Source: Cytophagales bacterium (lineage in GTDB: Bacteria > Bacteroidota > Bacteroidia > Cytophagales > Spirosomataceae). From it: DNA of 64,000 nt. The position numbers were made by a program, and so were the translations under genes. Shown here one piece after another: positions 20,401-27,900 of this stretch (position 1 is its first letter; each line of letters starts with the position of its first letter). The stretch covers positions 1 through 64,000 of the forward strand of contig JAAFJP010000027.1 of assembly GCA_013298125.1 (NCBI GenBank). The letters run 5' to 3'. The notes under the pieces are model-generated. The model made no database searches and was not told the origin of the DNA. It was given only the letters and a program-made list of their open reading frames with translations.

Positions 20401-23391
20401 GTGAACAATAGTACAAATCCACATCAATTGTGTATTACCTACACGCCTGTGGCAAACTACTACGGTTCAGACCAAATCTGTATCAAAGTGTGTGATTCTT
20501 ACGGACAATGTACCAATGTAACGTTCCCAGTAACGATTCAGAATGTGAATGACCCACCAGTTGCGGTTAATGACATCAATATCGCTTCGCCAGGAACGCC
20601 ATCAACGGGTAATGTCTTGACCAACGATACTGACCCAGACGGAGGCGTATTGACCGTTACAGGTGTAACGACTCAACCAACGAAGGGTACAGTAACGATG
20701 AATCCAAACGGAACTTATACTTATACACCATTCCCTGGAACATCGGGAGCGGATTCGTTCAAGTACGAAGTTTGTGATAACGGAATACCAAAAATGTGTA
20801 GCATTGCTACGGTGACGATTAATATTGTCGATACAAATCCAGGTACAGGGGGAAATAATCCTCCCGTGGCAAATGGTGATGTAACGGTAACTATTAAAGG
20901 TACACCTGTGGTAATCAACGTAAAAGCCAACGATTCAGACCCTGATGCGGGACAATTGTTGGGTAATCCAACCATCATCACCCAAGGTACAAATGGTAAT
21001 GCCGTCGTCAATCCAGACGGAACGGTTACTTACACGCCAAATGCAGGTTTTGTGGGTAAAGATGCTTTTGCGTATCAGGTTTGTGATAATGGAATTCCTC
21101 AAAAATGCTCTTCAACTTTGGTTTGTGTCGATGTAAAAGATACCAATCCAACGACTCCGAAGAACAATCCTCCATCGGCTTCGCATGATGCTTATGCAGG
21201 AAATACAGGAAATCCAATTGTAGGCAATGTAAGTTTGAACGATACTGACCCAGACGGCAATCCACTGACGTATGCCTTGGTATCGAATCCTTCAAACGGA
21301 ACAATTACTTTCAATACGAACGGAACGTTTACCTATAATCCAGCACCTGGATTTGCGGGTACGGATACCTTCCAGTATCAGGTTTGTGATAATGGTATTC
21401 CGAAAATGTGTTCATTCGCAACGGTTACCTTAGTGGTATCGAATCCAAATCCAGGAGGGGGGGGCAATCCAGTAAATCGTCCACCAGTAGCGATTGATAA
21501 CTATTCGGCAACGCCAATGAATACGCCAATCAACATCAATGTAAAATCAAACGATTATGACCTTGATGCGGGTTCAAACGGTGTATTGGGCTTACCAATG
21601 TTATCACAATTCCCAGCGAATGGAACGGCAATTGTAAACTTCGACGGAACGATTAAATACACGCCAAACGCAGGTTTTGTGGGTATGGATATGTTCAAGT
21701 ATCGTATTTGCGATGGTGGTGGACTGTGTAGCGAAGCGATTGTTTCGGTGAATGTAACTGGTTCGCCAATTACGACCAATAATCCACCAGTAGCTACGAA
21801 TGATTCGAAGACAGGAGTGAAAAATAGCTTGATTTCTGGTTCAGTTGCCTTCAATGACATGGATCCAGATGCAGGTCAAACGCTTTCTTATACTTCAACG
21901 TCTCAGCCAGCTAACGGAACACTATTCTTCAATAGCAACGGAACGTACTCGTATATTCCAAACGCAGGATTCGTAGGTGTGGATGTATTCACGTATAAAG
22001 TGTGTGATAACGGAAATCCAATGTTGTGTTCGGCAGCATCGGTAACATTGACGGTTACAGATTTGACACCACCAGTAGGAGGGGGGAATACGCCACCAGT
22101 AGCCATCGTAGATTACGCTGCTACGCCTCGCAACGTGCCAGTAACTATCAATGTACTGTCAAATGACTACGATTTGTACGGAGGAGTTTTAGGATTACCA
22201 GTCAAATTGACTAATCCTTTAAACGGTTCAGTATCTCTGAATAGTAGTGGAATGTTTGTCTATACGCCAAATTCGGGCTTTACGGGAGTGGATTCATTTA
22301 CCTATCAGGTTTGTGATGATGGTTCACCAGTTCAATGTGCTACTACAACGGCTTACATCAATGTTGTAGCTCCTCCTGGACCCGTGTTACCACCAAATCT
22401 TCCACCAGTTGCCATTGACGACTCGAAAATGACGACCAAAGGAACGCCCGTTAGCGGTACCGTTGCTATGAATGACTACGACCCAAATCTTGGACAAACG
22501 ATTTCGTTCACGAAATTGACTAATCCACAAAGAGGTTCGGTAGTATTTAATTCAGACGGTAGCTATACGTACACGCCAAACGCTGGATACGTAGGAAACG
22601 ACTACTTTACTTACAAAGTTTGCGACAACTTGGGCTTGTGTACCAACGCAACGGCTTATATCACTATTTTGGATAAAGCCTGCCAAGAAATCGAATTGAA
22701 AGTATTGTTGGAAGGACCTTATAATTCATCGACGGGTTTAATGACCACCATCTTAAACCAAAGAGGATTATTGCCAGGGCAGTCACCTGTGGGTGGTTTT
22801 GGCGTTCCAACGCCAGCGGGTCAGCCTTATGCGATTCCACCGTTTGCTTATAATGGTACAGAAAGTTTGACGAGCTATCCAACGACGGTGACGGACTGGG
22901 TTTTGGTTTCATTAAGAACCAGCACCTTGGCGAATAGCACGGTATTGAGAGCGGCGGGTCTTCTCCACAATGACGGAACGATTACGTTTGTGAATCCATG
23001 TTTTGATATTCCAGAGGGAAGTTACCACATTGTTGTAGAACACCGCAACCACATGGGCGTGATGTCGAGTAGTAAAGTAGCCTTGACGGGCGGAAAAATC
23101 ATCTACGATTTTACCACTCAGGACTCTTATTCTATCTCGAATCCACCTTCATTTGGTCAGAAACGCAATACCACGACGGGTAAATACACGATGTATGCAG
23201 GGGATGTCAATAAAACATTGAAAATCGACAACTACGATATCAATGCCAATGACTCCAAAGTTTGGAAAGGCTTATCGGGCGTATTTGACCGATATATGCA
23301 CACCGACTTTAACCTCAATGCAGACACCAATTTCCAAGATAGTGCTTTGTGGAAATTGAATAGTGGTAGATACTCGGCAGTGGATCATTGA
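14437..23391 (+). CDS. Second giant Ig-like repeat surface adhesin (2984 aa) with cohesin-like head
   Basis: The start is taken at the ATG at 14437 (MRKLLFSLFS), which gives a normal signal peptide ending near TAQAQ; the longer frame from a TTG at 14383 adds residues before it. Residues ~27-225 form a head domain (YDVRFTTKAIDC ... NANYRFRY ... GLISVNTIFAG ... FPVTGM) shared with the next two proteins. Then come 15 Big_9/cadherin-like domains in three runs, interleaved with 10 domains of a related type (EDGG/EDS motif, FCMPITDPDAG, VCVKVCD). The final ~240 residues (LLEGPYNSSTG ... VEHRNHMGVMS ... dockerin-like loops) closely match the tail of the 3790-aa protein. A surface adhesin or filament role is inferred; no catalytic motif is visible. 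Confidence 0.9.
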   Translation: MRKLLFSLFSTMLFMMSIVGTAQAQDDVGPYGKYDVRFTTKAIDCNVSPKKLTVMLQVRATTPADTFRMCNANYRFRYKSTQIRSYFNDPPPIKRDPIVSQILVSQDNYSSGSPANNSAYNATTVNGSSEGTTDGLISVNTIFAGNKPGVLVTNDWTTVVCVAFDIDPSTNCFQLLWDDNVTFPVTGMTGVYNSVIASNGSLIDYKELSVNAGGTFGNLSVCVNDICTPILAKNDINQTPFNTPVSGTVALNDIGTGLTFAKTGGPLNGSIVFNANGTYTYTPNPTFVGTDIVQYQITDANGKTSTATLYITVLPKGVVAGPNTKPVAQADQSSTNPSTPVSGQVLNNDYDLDGNPLTVTTTPVVAPTNGTVVLNANGTYTYTPNPGFTGIDSFDYQVCDNQNPALCSVAKVTIYVNPSSSGSGNNNQKPTANQDAYITGKGVPLTTGNVLLNDSDPNSGQILTVNTTPVALPLNGTVTLNPNGTFTYTPNPTFVGTDVFTYQVCDNGTPQLCSTAQVLITINAPASQPPVVGNPATPPTTPEDGGPYTFCMPITDPDAGDTFTASLCSPAIPASVGTATAAIVNGQVCITFTPAPNYNGIVPVCVKVCDSFGNCVEKTVNITVTNTPDPLVITPTPQTVVEDSQNNTFCVPFTSADANNGAVSLVSCGNPQNGSYTATADNANKRICFTYTPIGNYSGPDNICLTITDVNGQTQNVNFPITVTPTPDAPVFTLPATTTVGSTPQKNCYTITDADGANDPHTASLCNTPTNGTAVVAIENGQVCVTYTPTNPNVAGTDVLCIKVCDTNNPTVCTTQTTNVVIVPSNNPPVIGNPSGPVTTPEDGGPYTFCMPVTDPDAGNTFTASLCTPAIPASVGTATVQMVGNQVCVTFTPAPNYNGVVPVCVKVCDNTGNCVEKTVNITVTNTPDPLIITPPTKTVAEDSQNNSYCVPFTSADANNGIVSIVSCGNPQKGSYTATTDNANKQICIVYTPVANYSGPDNICLTLTDANGNVQNVNFPITVTPVADAPVFTLPTTSPVGSTPQKVCYPITDLDGANDPHTVSLCNVPTNGTAVTTIENNQVCIVYTPSNLALASVDVLCVKVCDTNAPTVCSQQTTTIVYTPTNNPPVVSTPSPISTSPGTPKTVCMTVTDPDASSTSFTASLCSTPTKGTATVSVNSSTNPQQVCVTYTPNAGTSGTETLCVKVCDNQNNCTNINVPVTIAQSPVPPVVIFPPFVVPEDSIGTICTPIIDANVGDTHTVTFCGNIKNGTAQAQVVNGQLCITYIPNPNFFGQDSICVRICDQTGLCTNVKVPVTVLNRNDAPIATGDINITTIGTTVGGNVLINDSDPDNDPMTVSLVTTTLNGVLVLNPNGTYSYKPNPGFTGTDTFKYKVCDNGNPQLCSQATAIIKVVDPNAPSGNQLAPVAINDNTQTPSGLPLVINVKVNDYDPEGGLLGTPTIVSGSGPLNGTLTQNADGTFLYTPKPGFVGTDSFSYQICNNATPQKCDIATVTINVVGPPTTPGGGQTNLPPVANLDVKSTVVNTPLLGALTFLAYDPNVGQTLTFSLQSGALNGTAFVNANGSYVYTPNAGFTGSDSFTYKVCDNGTPQMCAVNTVMIVVSNGTMPPGGITTVKPVATDDNASTQKNTNVIVYVKMNDYITNGGVLTNPVLLSGSGPLNGTVITNADGTFTYKPNNGFTGVDYFKYVIYNSANTAQADTALVTINVLNGNTPIDPSNPGVNLPPTAVDDVTQTQSNTSVSGTVAANDSDPNVGQTLTYTVMNNPSNGTVVMQPNGSYVYTPNFNFVGNEMFTYKVCDNGIPQKCAMATAYIQVKPKANTPPSLGNLATTPQVPAGGKVKICLPITDPDVADLHTVTPCGALNGSVSYSIDNSVTPHQVCAEYTPNAGFSGTDSICVRVCDSFGNCTTKKYPVTVIGTPKPPVIVVQPFVVKEDSTATICVPINDADAGDSHTVSLCNQPMHGSVNAVVNNSTNPHQLCITYTPVANYYGSDQICIKVCDSYGQCTNVTFPVTIQNVNDPPVAVNDINIASPGTPSTGNVLTNDTDPDGGVLTVTGVTTQPTKGTVTMNPNGTYTYTPFPGTSGADSFKYEVCDNGIPKMCSIATVTINIVDTNPGTGGNNPPVANGDVTVTIKGTPVVINVKANDSDPDAGQLLGNPTIITQGTNGNAVVNPDGTVTYTPNAGFVGKDAFAYQVCDNGIPQKCSSTLVCVDVKDTNPTTPKNNPPSASHDAYAGNTGNPIVGNVSLNDTDPDGNPLTYALVSNPSNGTITFNTNGTFTYNPAPGFAGTDTFQYQVCDNGIPKMCSFATVTLVVSNPNPGGGGNPVNRPPVAIDNYSATPMNTPININVKSNDYDLDAGSNGVLGLPMLSQFPANGTAIVNFDGTIKYTPNAGFVGMDMFKYRICDGGGLCSEAIVSVNVTGSPITTNNPPVATNDSKTGVKNSLISGSVAFNDMDPDAGQTLSYTSTSQPANGTLFFNSNGTYSYIPNAGFVGVDVFTYKVCDNGNPMLCSAASVTLTVTDLTPPVGGGNTPPVAIVDYAATPRNVPVTINVLSNDYDLYGGVLGLPVKLTNPLNGSVSLNSSGMFVYTPNSGFTGVDSFTYQVCDDGSPVQCATTTAYINVVAPPGPVLPPNLPPVAIDDSKMTTKGTPVSGTVAMNDYDPNLGQTISFTKLTNPQRGSVVFNSDGSYTYTPNAGYVGNDYFTYKVCDNLGLCTNATAYITILDKACQEIELKVLLEGPYNSSTGLMTTILNQRGLLPGQSPVGGFGVPTPAGQPYAIPPFAYNGTESLTSYPTTVTDWVLVSLRTSTLANSTVLRAAGLLHNDGTITFVNPCFDIPEGSYHIVVEHRNHMGVMSSSKVALTGGKIIYDFTTQDSYSISNPPSFGQKRNTTTGKYTMYAGDVNKTLKIDNYDINANDSKVWKGLSGVFDRYMHTDFNLNADTNFQDSALWKLNSGRYSAVDH
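16021..17814 (+). repeat. Two 897-bp tandem blocks, each of three Ig-like domains
   Basis: Block 1 starts at 16021 and block 2 at 16918; the next domain starts at 17815, so both periods are exactly 897 bp (299 codons). Each block encodes the same three-domain order (PEDGGPYTFCMP, then EDSQNN, then VGSTPQK domains) with high similarity. Confidence 0.9.
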
Positions 23392-23409
23392 TAGGGAATG
23401 TCCGTAAAA

Positions 23410-23493
23410 CCTCACCCCCGACCCCTCTCCAATGGAGAGGGGAGAAAGCGGACGAATGCTCCCCTCTCCATCGGAGAGGGGCTGGGGGTGAGG
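23410..23493. repeat. Dispersed palindrome (CCTCACCCC...GGGGTGAGG), copy 2
   Basis: Two inverted arms, CCTCACCCCCGACCCCTCTC at the left and a near-complement ending GGGGGTGAGG at the right, each with an inner palindrome around a GGAGAGGGG word. Related copies lie at 14051-14088 (half) and 51000-51111. Short frames through it (products with a TPDPSPKERGE-like string) are artefacts. Confidence 0.85.
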
Positions 23494-23629
23494 TTTTTCT
23501 TCGGACTAAATATTTACACAAAAAAAGCAACCTTTTGGCTTAATTTTTGCTCTCAATTCATTAGATTTTTGTGCAAAATTTCGCTGAATTTTCAGAAGAA
23601 AAAATACTAAAATAACCGCCATATTTTTT

Positions 23630-23719
23630 TAAGTTATTAAGTTATTAAGTTTCAAAGTTGTTAAGTTTTTGTTTACGCTAAAACTTAACAATTTATCAAC
23701 TTAACAACTTAACAACTTC
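23630..23719. repeat. TTAAGTT/AACTTAA word array upstream of the 308-aa gene
   Basis: AAGTTATTAAGTTATTAAG and GTTGTTAAG words on the left face AACTTAACAA-type words on the right, so the arms can pair. It lies 27-117 bases before the start codon of the next gene. No separate gene is seen between 23392 and 23746. Confidence 0.7.
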
Positions 23720-23746
23720 AACAAGTCGGCACAAATCTTATTCGCC

Positions 23747-24673
23747 ATGAATAAAAAAAATATTCCAGTTTTGGGGATATTGTTACTTTCGAGTAGCGGT
23801 ATTTTCGCCCAAGAGTTGGGGTCTGGACAGTTCGATGTGAGAGTTGCTACTAACAAAATTAATTGTGCCAGTGGCAGACTTTCGGTGGACGTTCAGGTAA
23901 AAGCACATGATGAAAAATCAACTTTTTTCATGGGCGATGCCAACTACCGTCTGAATTACAATCCTTCCATTATCCGTAACCCCAGCATCAATAAACAAGT
24001 AAATTTTACCAATGTAGGCGATACCAATAGTCCTAATTATGGGTCACACAACCTCAATGGGAGTGTAGCTCGTATGAACGAAGGTATCATCTCTTTGAAT
24101 ACTTTTTATGCAGGTGCTGGAAATGCCCAAAAGGTTGATAATAAGGATTTTATGACGATTTCGACCCTTGAATTTGACATCGCTGATTTGAAAAAAACAG
24201 TCGAAATCAAATGGCAAGAGGGCGAAGGTAAGAGCTTCCCATGTACGGGTATGAACGAAGTACACGCCCGCAAGGACGCATCGGGTAATTTGGATTATGA
24301 CCTAAAAATTACCCAAGCCCAAGGCACTTTCGAGTCACTTTCAATCAACCTTGCTGAGGTTTGCAAAAGTAGCTCTTTACCCATCCAAGGGGCAGATTCT
24401 TTCTTTATTCCCGAAGGTTTTTCACCCGATGGAGACGGAGCAAACGATAAATTCGTGATTAAAAACCCCGATGGTTTATCGCTCGGCATTGAAGTATTTG
24501 ACCGCAACGGCGTGGTCGTTTACAAAAACGAAGAATACAAAAACGATTGGGACGGAAAAGCCAACCAAGAAGGTTTTTCACAAGAACGTCCAGTAAAACC
24601 AGGTACTTATTATTATGTGGTTAAACGTGGAGATGGTAAAACGTTTACTCGTTATATGACGATATTGCATTAG
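23747..24673 (+). CDS. T9SS type B cargo: cohesin-like head plus gliding-motility C-terminal domain (308 aa)
   Basis: A signal peptide (MNKKNIPVLGILLLSSSGIFAQ) is followed by a head domain at ~26-205 (FDVRVATNKINC, GDANYRLNYNPSIIR, GIISLNTFYAG, FPCTGM) shared with both neighbours. Residues ~218-308 are a classic CHU_C/gliding motility-associated C-terminal domain: FIPEGFSPDGDGANDKFVI, EVFDRNGVVVYK, W-D-G-K, PVKPGTYYYVV, and a terminal R-Y-M-T-I-L-H. In this family the domain directs export and surface attachment by the type IX system. It is much the shortest of the three head-domain proteins, with only head and sorting signal. It could be a cap, anchor or minor subunit for the long proteins (inference). 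Confidence 0.92.
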   Translation: MNKKNIPVLGILLLSSSGIFAQELGSGQFDVRVATNKINCASGRLSVDVQVKAHDEKSTFFMGDANYRLNYNPSIIRNPSINKQVNFTNVGDTNSPNYGSHNLNGSVARMNEGIISLNTFYAGAGNAQKVDNKDFMTISTLEFDIADLKKTVEIKWQEGEGKSFPCTGMNEVHARKDASGNLDYDLKITQAQGTFESLSINLAEVCKSSSLPIQGADSFFIPEGFSPDGDGANDKFVIKNPDGLSLGIEVFDRNGVVVYKNEEYKNDWDGKANQEGFSQERPVKPGTYYYVVKRGDGKTFTRYMTILH

Positions 24674-24717
24674 GATTAGGGATTAGGGATTAGGGAATTT
24701 GGGATTAGGGATTAGTG
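24671..24717. repeat. GGGATTA heptamer repeats
   Basis: Several near-perfect copies of GGGATTA begin within the stop region of the 308-aa gene and continue for ~45 bases, with one interruption (GAATTT). Confidence 0.8.
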
Positions 24718-24722
24718 TTTTT

Positions 24723-24813
24723 CCGTGGCTGGTGTCCCCACCAGACACTTGTGCGACAGCAATACTTATGTATGCTTACGCCTGACTGTCTGGTGAGGAC
24801 ACCAGCCACGGGG
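24723..24813. repeat. REP-like palindromic element, copy 2 (inverted relative to copy 1)
   Basis: The reverse complement of this ~91-bp stretch matches the element at 13939-14030 nearly end to end, including the interior GGCGTAAGCATAC and TTGCTGTCGCA words. The termini again form CCGTGGCTGG/CCAGCCACGG inverted repeats. Confidence 0.8.
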
Positions 24814-24822
24814 AAGACATTG

Positions 24823-24900
24823 TCTATTGAAAATTGACCATTGAGAATTAAATCCATTTTTTAATTTTCAATGCTCAATTTTCAATGCTCAATGTGCAAG
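24823..24900. repeat. Low-complexity ATTGAAAATTG / CAATTTTCAAT array
   Basis: ATTGAAAATTGACCATTGAG-type words on the left face TTTTCAATGCTCAA words (two direct copies) on the right, forming an extended imperfect inverted repeat. It ends ~60 bases before the start codon of the next gene. Confidence 0.65.
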
Positions 24901-24962
24901 TGAAAATTGCACACAAAACCATTCACCGCTTAGGTAAAAAATATTACACAATTTTATAAATC

Positions 24963-27900
24963 ATGAGAAAAGTAATTGCCGCCACTTTTACTTGTCTGAT
25001 ATTGTCTTGTTTTGCGTGGGCATCCTTTGCTCAAAACGCCAGATTCGACCTCAGATTAGTCCCTAAGTCGTACGATTGTGCGACCAAAGAAGTCATTGTA
25101 GTCATTCAAGTAAGAGCCAAAGATGCTAATACTGCCAATTCATTCAACATGGGAAATGCCAATTTCCGATTTGAAGTTCCAGGGAGATTCTTTGGAAAGG
25201 CGAGAGTTGTCTCACACGAAAACTTTTCGAGCGTTGCTCCATCAAGTGATTTCAATTATAATGCCCTCAATCTCAATGGCTCAAAATTATCCAACGATGG
25301 TTCTTTGGGGATTTATTCGGTTAATATCATCTATTCGGGCAACGGAACGGGAGCCAAGAGAGTAGATAAAGACTGGATAAATATAGTCTGTGTAGCAATT
25401 CCCTTTGATGATATTAAATCAGATTGTGTTGATATTCGTATCAAATCCACCACTGATTTCCCAGTTTCAGGACTAACCGAAATTGTATTCAACCCTAATG
25501 CCCCAGGAGGGTATGAAGAGATTGAATTTAAAGAAGGAAATATTGATACCCAAGCAACCATCTGTATTCAAGGGCTTTGCGGTAATGTCATCATGGCAAA
25601 ACCAGATTATTACAATGTGGCTTACAATACTATGTACAGTAGCAATGCCCTTTTGAATGATATAAAATTGGGTAAGCTAAAAATGAAAACTACGCCCATT
25701 ACTCAACCCCAAAACGGTTCTATTTCTTTCAATATCAATGGCGACTTCTCATATACTCCCAACAACGGTTTTGTCGGTTTAGATTCAACCCAGTACGAAG
25801 TCTGTGATGAAGTAAATAATTGTGCCAAAACGTGGATTTATTTCAACGTAAAAAATGCAGCAATCCTTGCTAATAACGATTATAAACTCCTGACGTATAA
25901 TACATCAGGTTCAGGCAGTCTTATCCTCAATGACATCCCTTCAACGGGTATCACCATCAAGACCAATGCTATCAAAAACGCCCAAAACGGAACAGCCACC
26001 ATCAATGCCGATGGGACGTATAATTACACGCCCAACAACGGATTTTATGGAACAGACTCCTTGCAATACGAAATTTGTAATGGGGCAAATGTATGTTCGA
26101 GAGCATGGTTGTACATCAGCGTATTGAATCCCAAAGCACCTTATGCCATTCGTGATTACAACACCACTTTATCGGGTGTTTCAGTGAATGGAAATGCTTT
26201 GAGTAATGACATTATTGCCACCGCAGATGCCGCTGGGGCAGTTTTATGGGCAAATACTACTTTTATTACCAATACCAAAAACGGTACAATGACCATTGCC
26301 GCCAACGGTGCTTATACTTACACGCCTAATGGTGGTTTTGTAGGCAAAGACTCCGCTCAATATGAAGTTTGTAATGGTGTAAATATCTGCAAAAACGAAT
26401 GGATTGTGATAACCGTCAATGGTGCCAATGCAGGTGTTTTGGCAGTCAGAGATGTACAAAATACCAGTATGAATATGGCGGTGAGTGGAAATGTTTTGAC
26501 TAACGATATTCCATCGACGGGCTTGACGGTAAAATTGACCAGTTTGACCCAACCACTACACGGTTCAATCAATATTTCAACTTCGGGAGCATACACCTAC
26601 ACACCCGCTTCGGGTTATGTGGGCAAAGATTCTATCCAATACGAAGCCTGTAATTCATCCAATGTTTGCTCAAAAGCGTGGTTGGTGATTAATACCACAG
26701 GACCAAATCCCTTGGCAGTCAGAGATGTGTATGCTGGAAATATCAACAACAACATTCAAGGTAATTTATTAACCAATGATACCCCATCTGGTGGTTTGAC
26801 TTTGAATATCAATCTCTTATCCAATCCTAAAAAAGGAGGAGTTTCGATAAGTTCAAACGGATTATTTACTTATACACCATCCAACGGTTTTGTGGGTAAA
26901 GATTCCTTGCAATATGAAGTAACCAATGGAAATGGCGTGAAGTCGAGTGCTTGGGCAGTTTTCACCGTCACGGGACCAGCCCCATTGGCAGTTCGTGATA
27001 CTTTCACGGGTGCAATGAACGCTCCCATTACGGGAAATATTCTTTCAAACGATACCCCAACGGGTGGTGTCCAAGTCATTATCAGTCCATTCCCAACGCC
27101 TTTGCGTGGTAGTTTAACATTGAGTTCAAACGGGGCATTTACGTACACACCCATCAATGGATACGTAGGTAAAGATTCCATTCAATATGAAATCACGGAT
27201 GCCAATGGCTTAAAATCAAAGGCTTGGGCGGTGTTTACGGTTACAGGGGCATCTGTGCAGGCAGTGCGTGATACATACGTGGGAAGTGTAAATTCACCAA
27301 TTACGGGTAATGTTTTAACAAACGATACACCAACGGGTGGGGTGACAGTTATCATAAACCCCTTTCCAACCCCTAAAAACGGTAGTCTCACCATGAGTAC
27401 CAATGGAGGGTTTTCTTACACACCCTCAAACGGTTACGTAGGCAAAGATTCTATTCAATACGAAATCACGGATGCGAACGGAATGAAGTCGAAAGCGTAT
27501 GCAGTTTTTACCGTAAATGGACCAAATCCAGTGGCTCAAAATGATGTAGTTACCACACCAAAAGGCAGTCCAATTACTAAAAATGTATTAACCAATGATA
27601 CGCCAACGGGTGGAGTTACCATCAACACTACGCCAAAAACACAACCTAAAAACGGTACGGCAAGTATTGCTCCAAACGGAAATATTCAATACACACCCAA
27701 TCCAAATTTTGTGGGGAAAGATTCTGTTCAATACGAAATCTCAGACCCAAATGGTTTAAAATCAACGGCTTGGTTGGTAGTAGAAGTAACGAGTCCAGTA
27801 GTGATAAACAAAGCTCCAACGCCTCAGAATGATACTTTTACAGGAAATCAGATTACAGGTAATGTAAAATTAAACGATACTGACCCCGACGGAAATCCAT

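Noticed and set aside
23315-23610. Short frames on both strands around the 23410-23493 repeat
   Set aside because: They cover a dispersed palindrome and a low-complexity tail and have no protein-like composition outside it.
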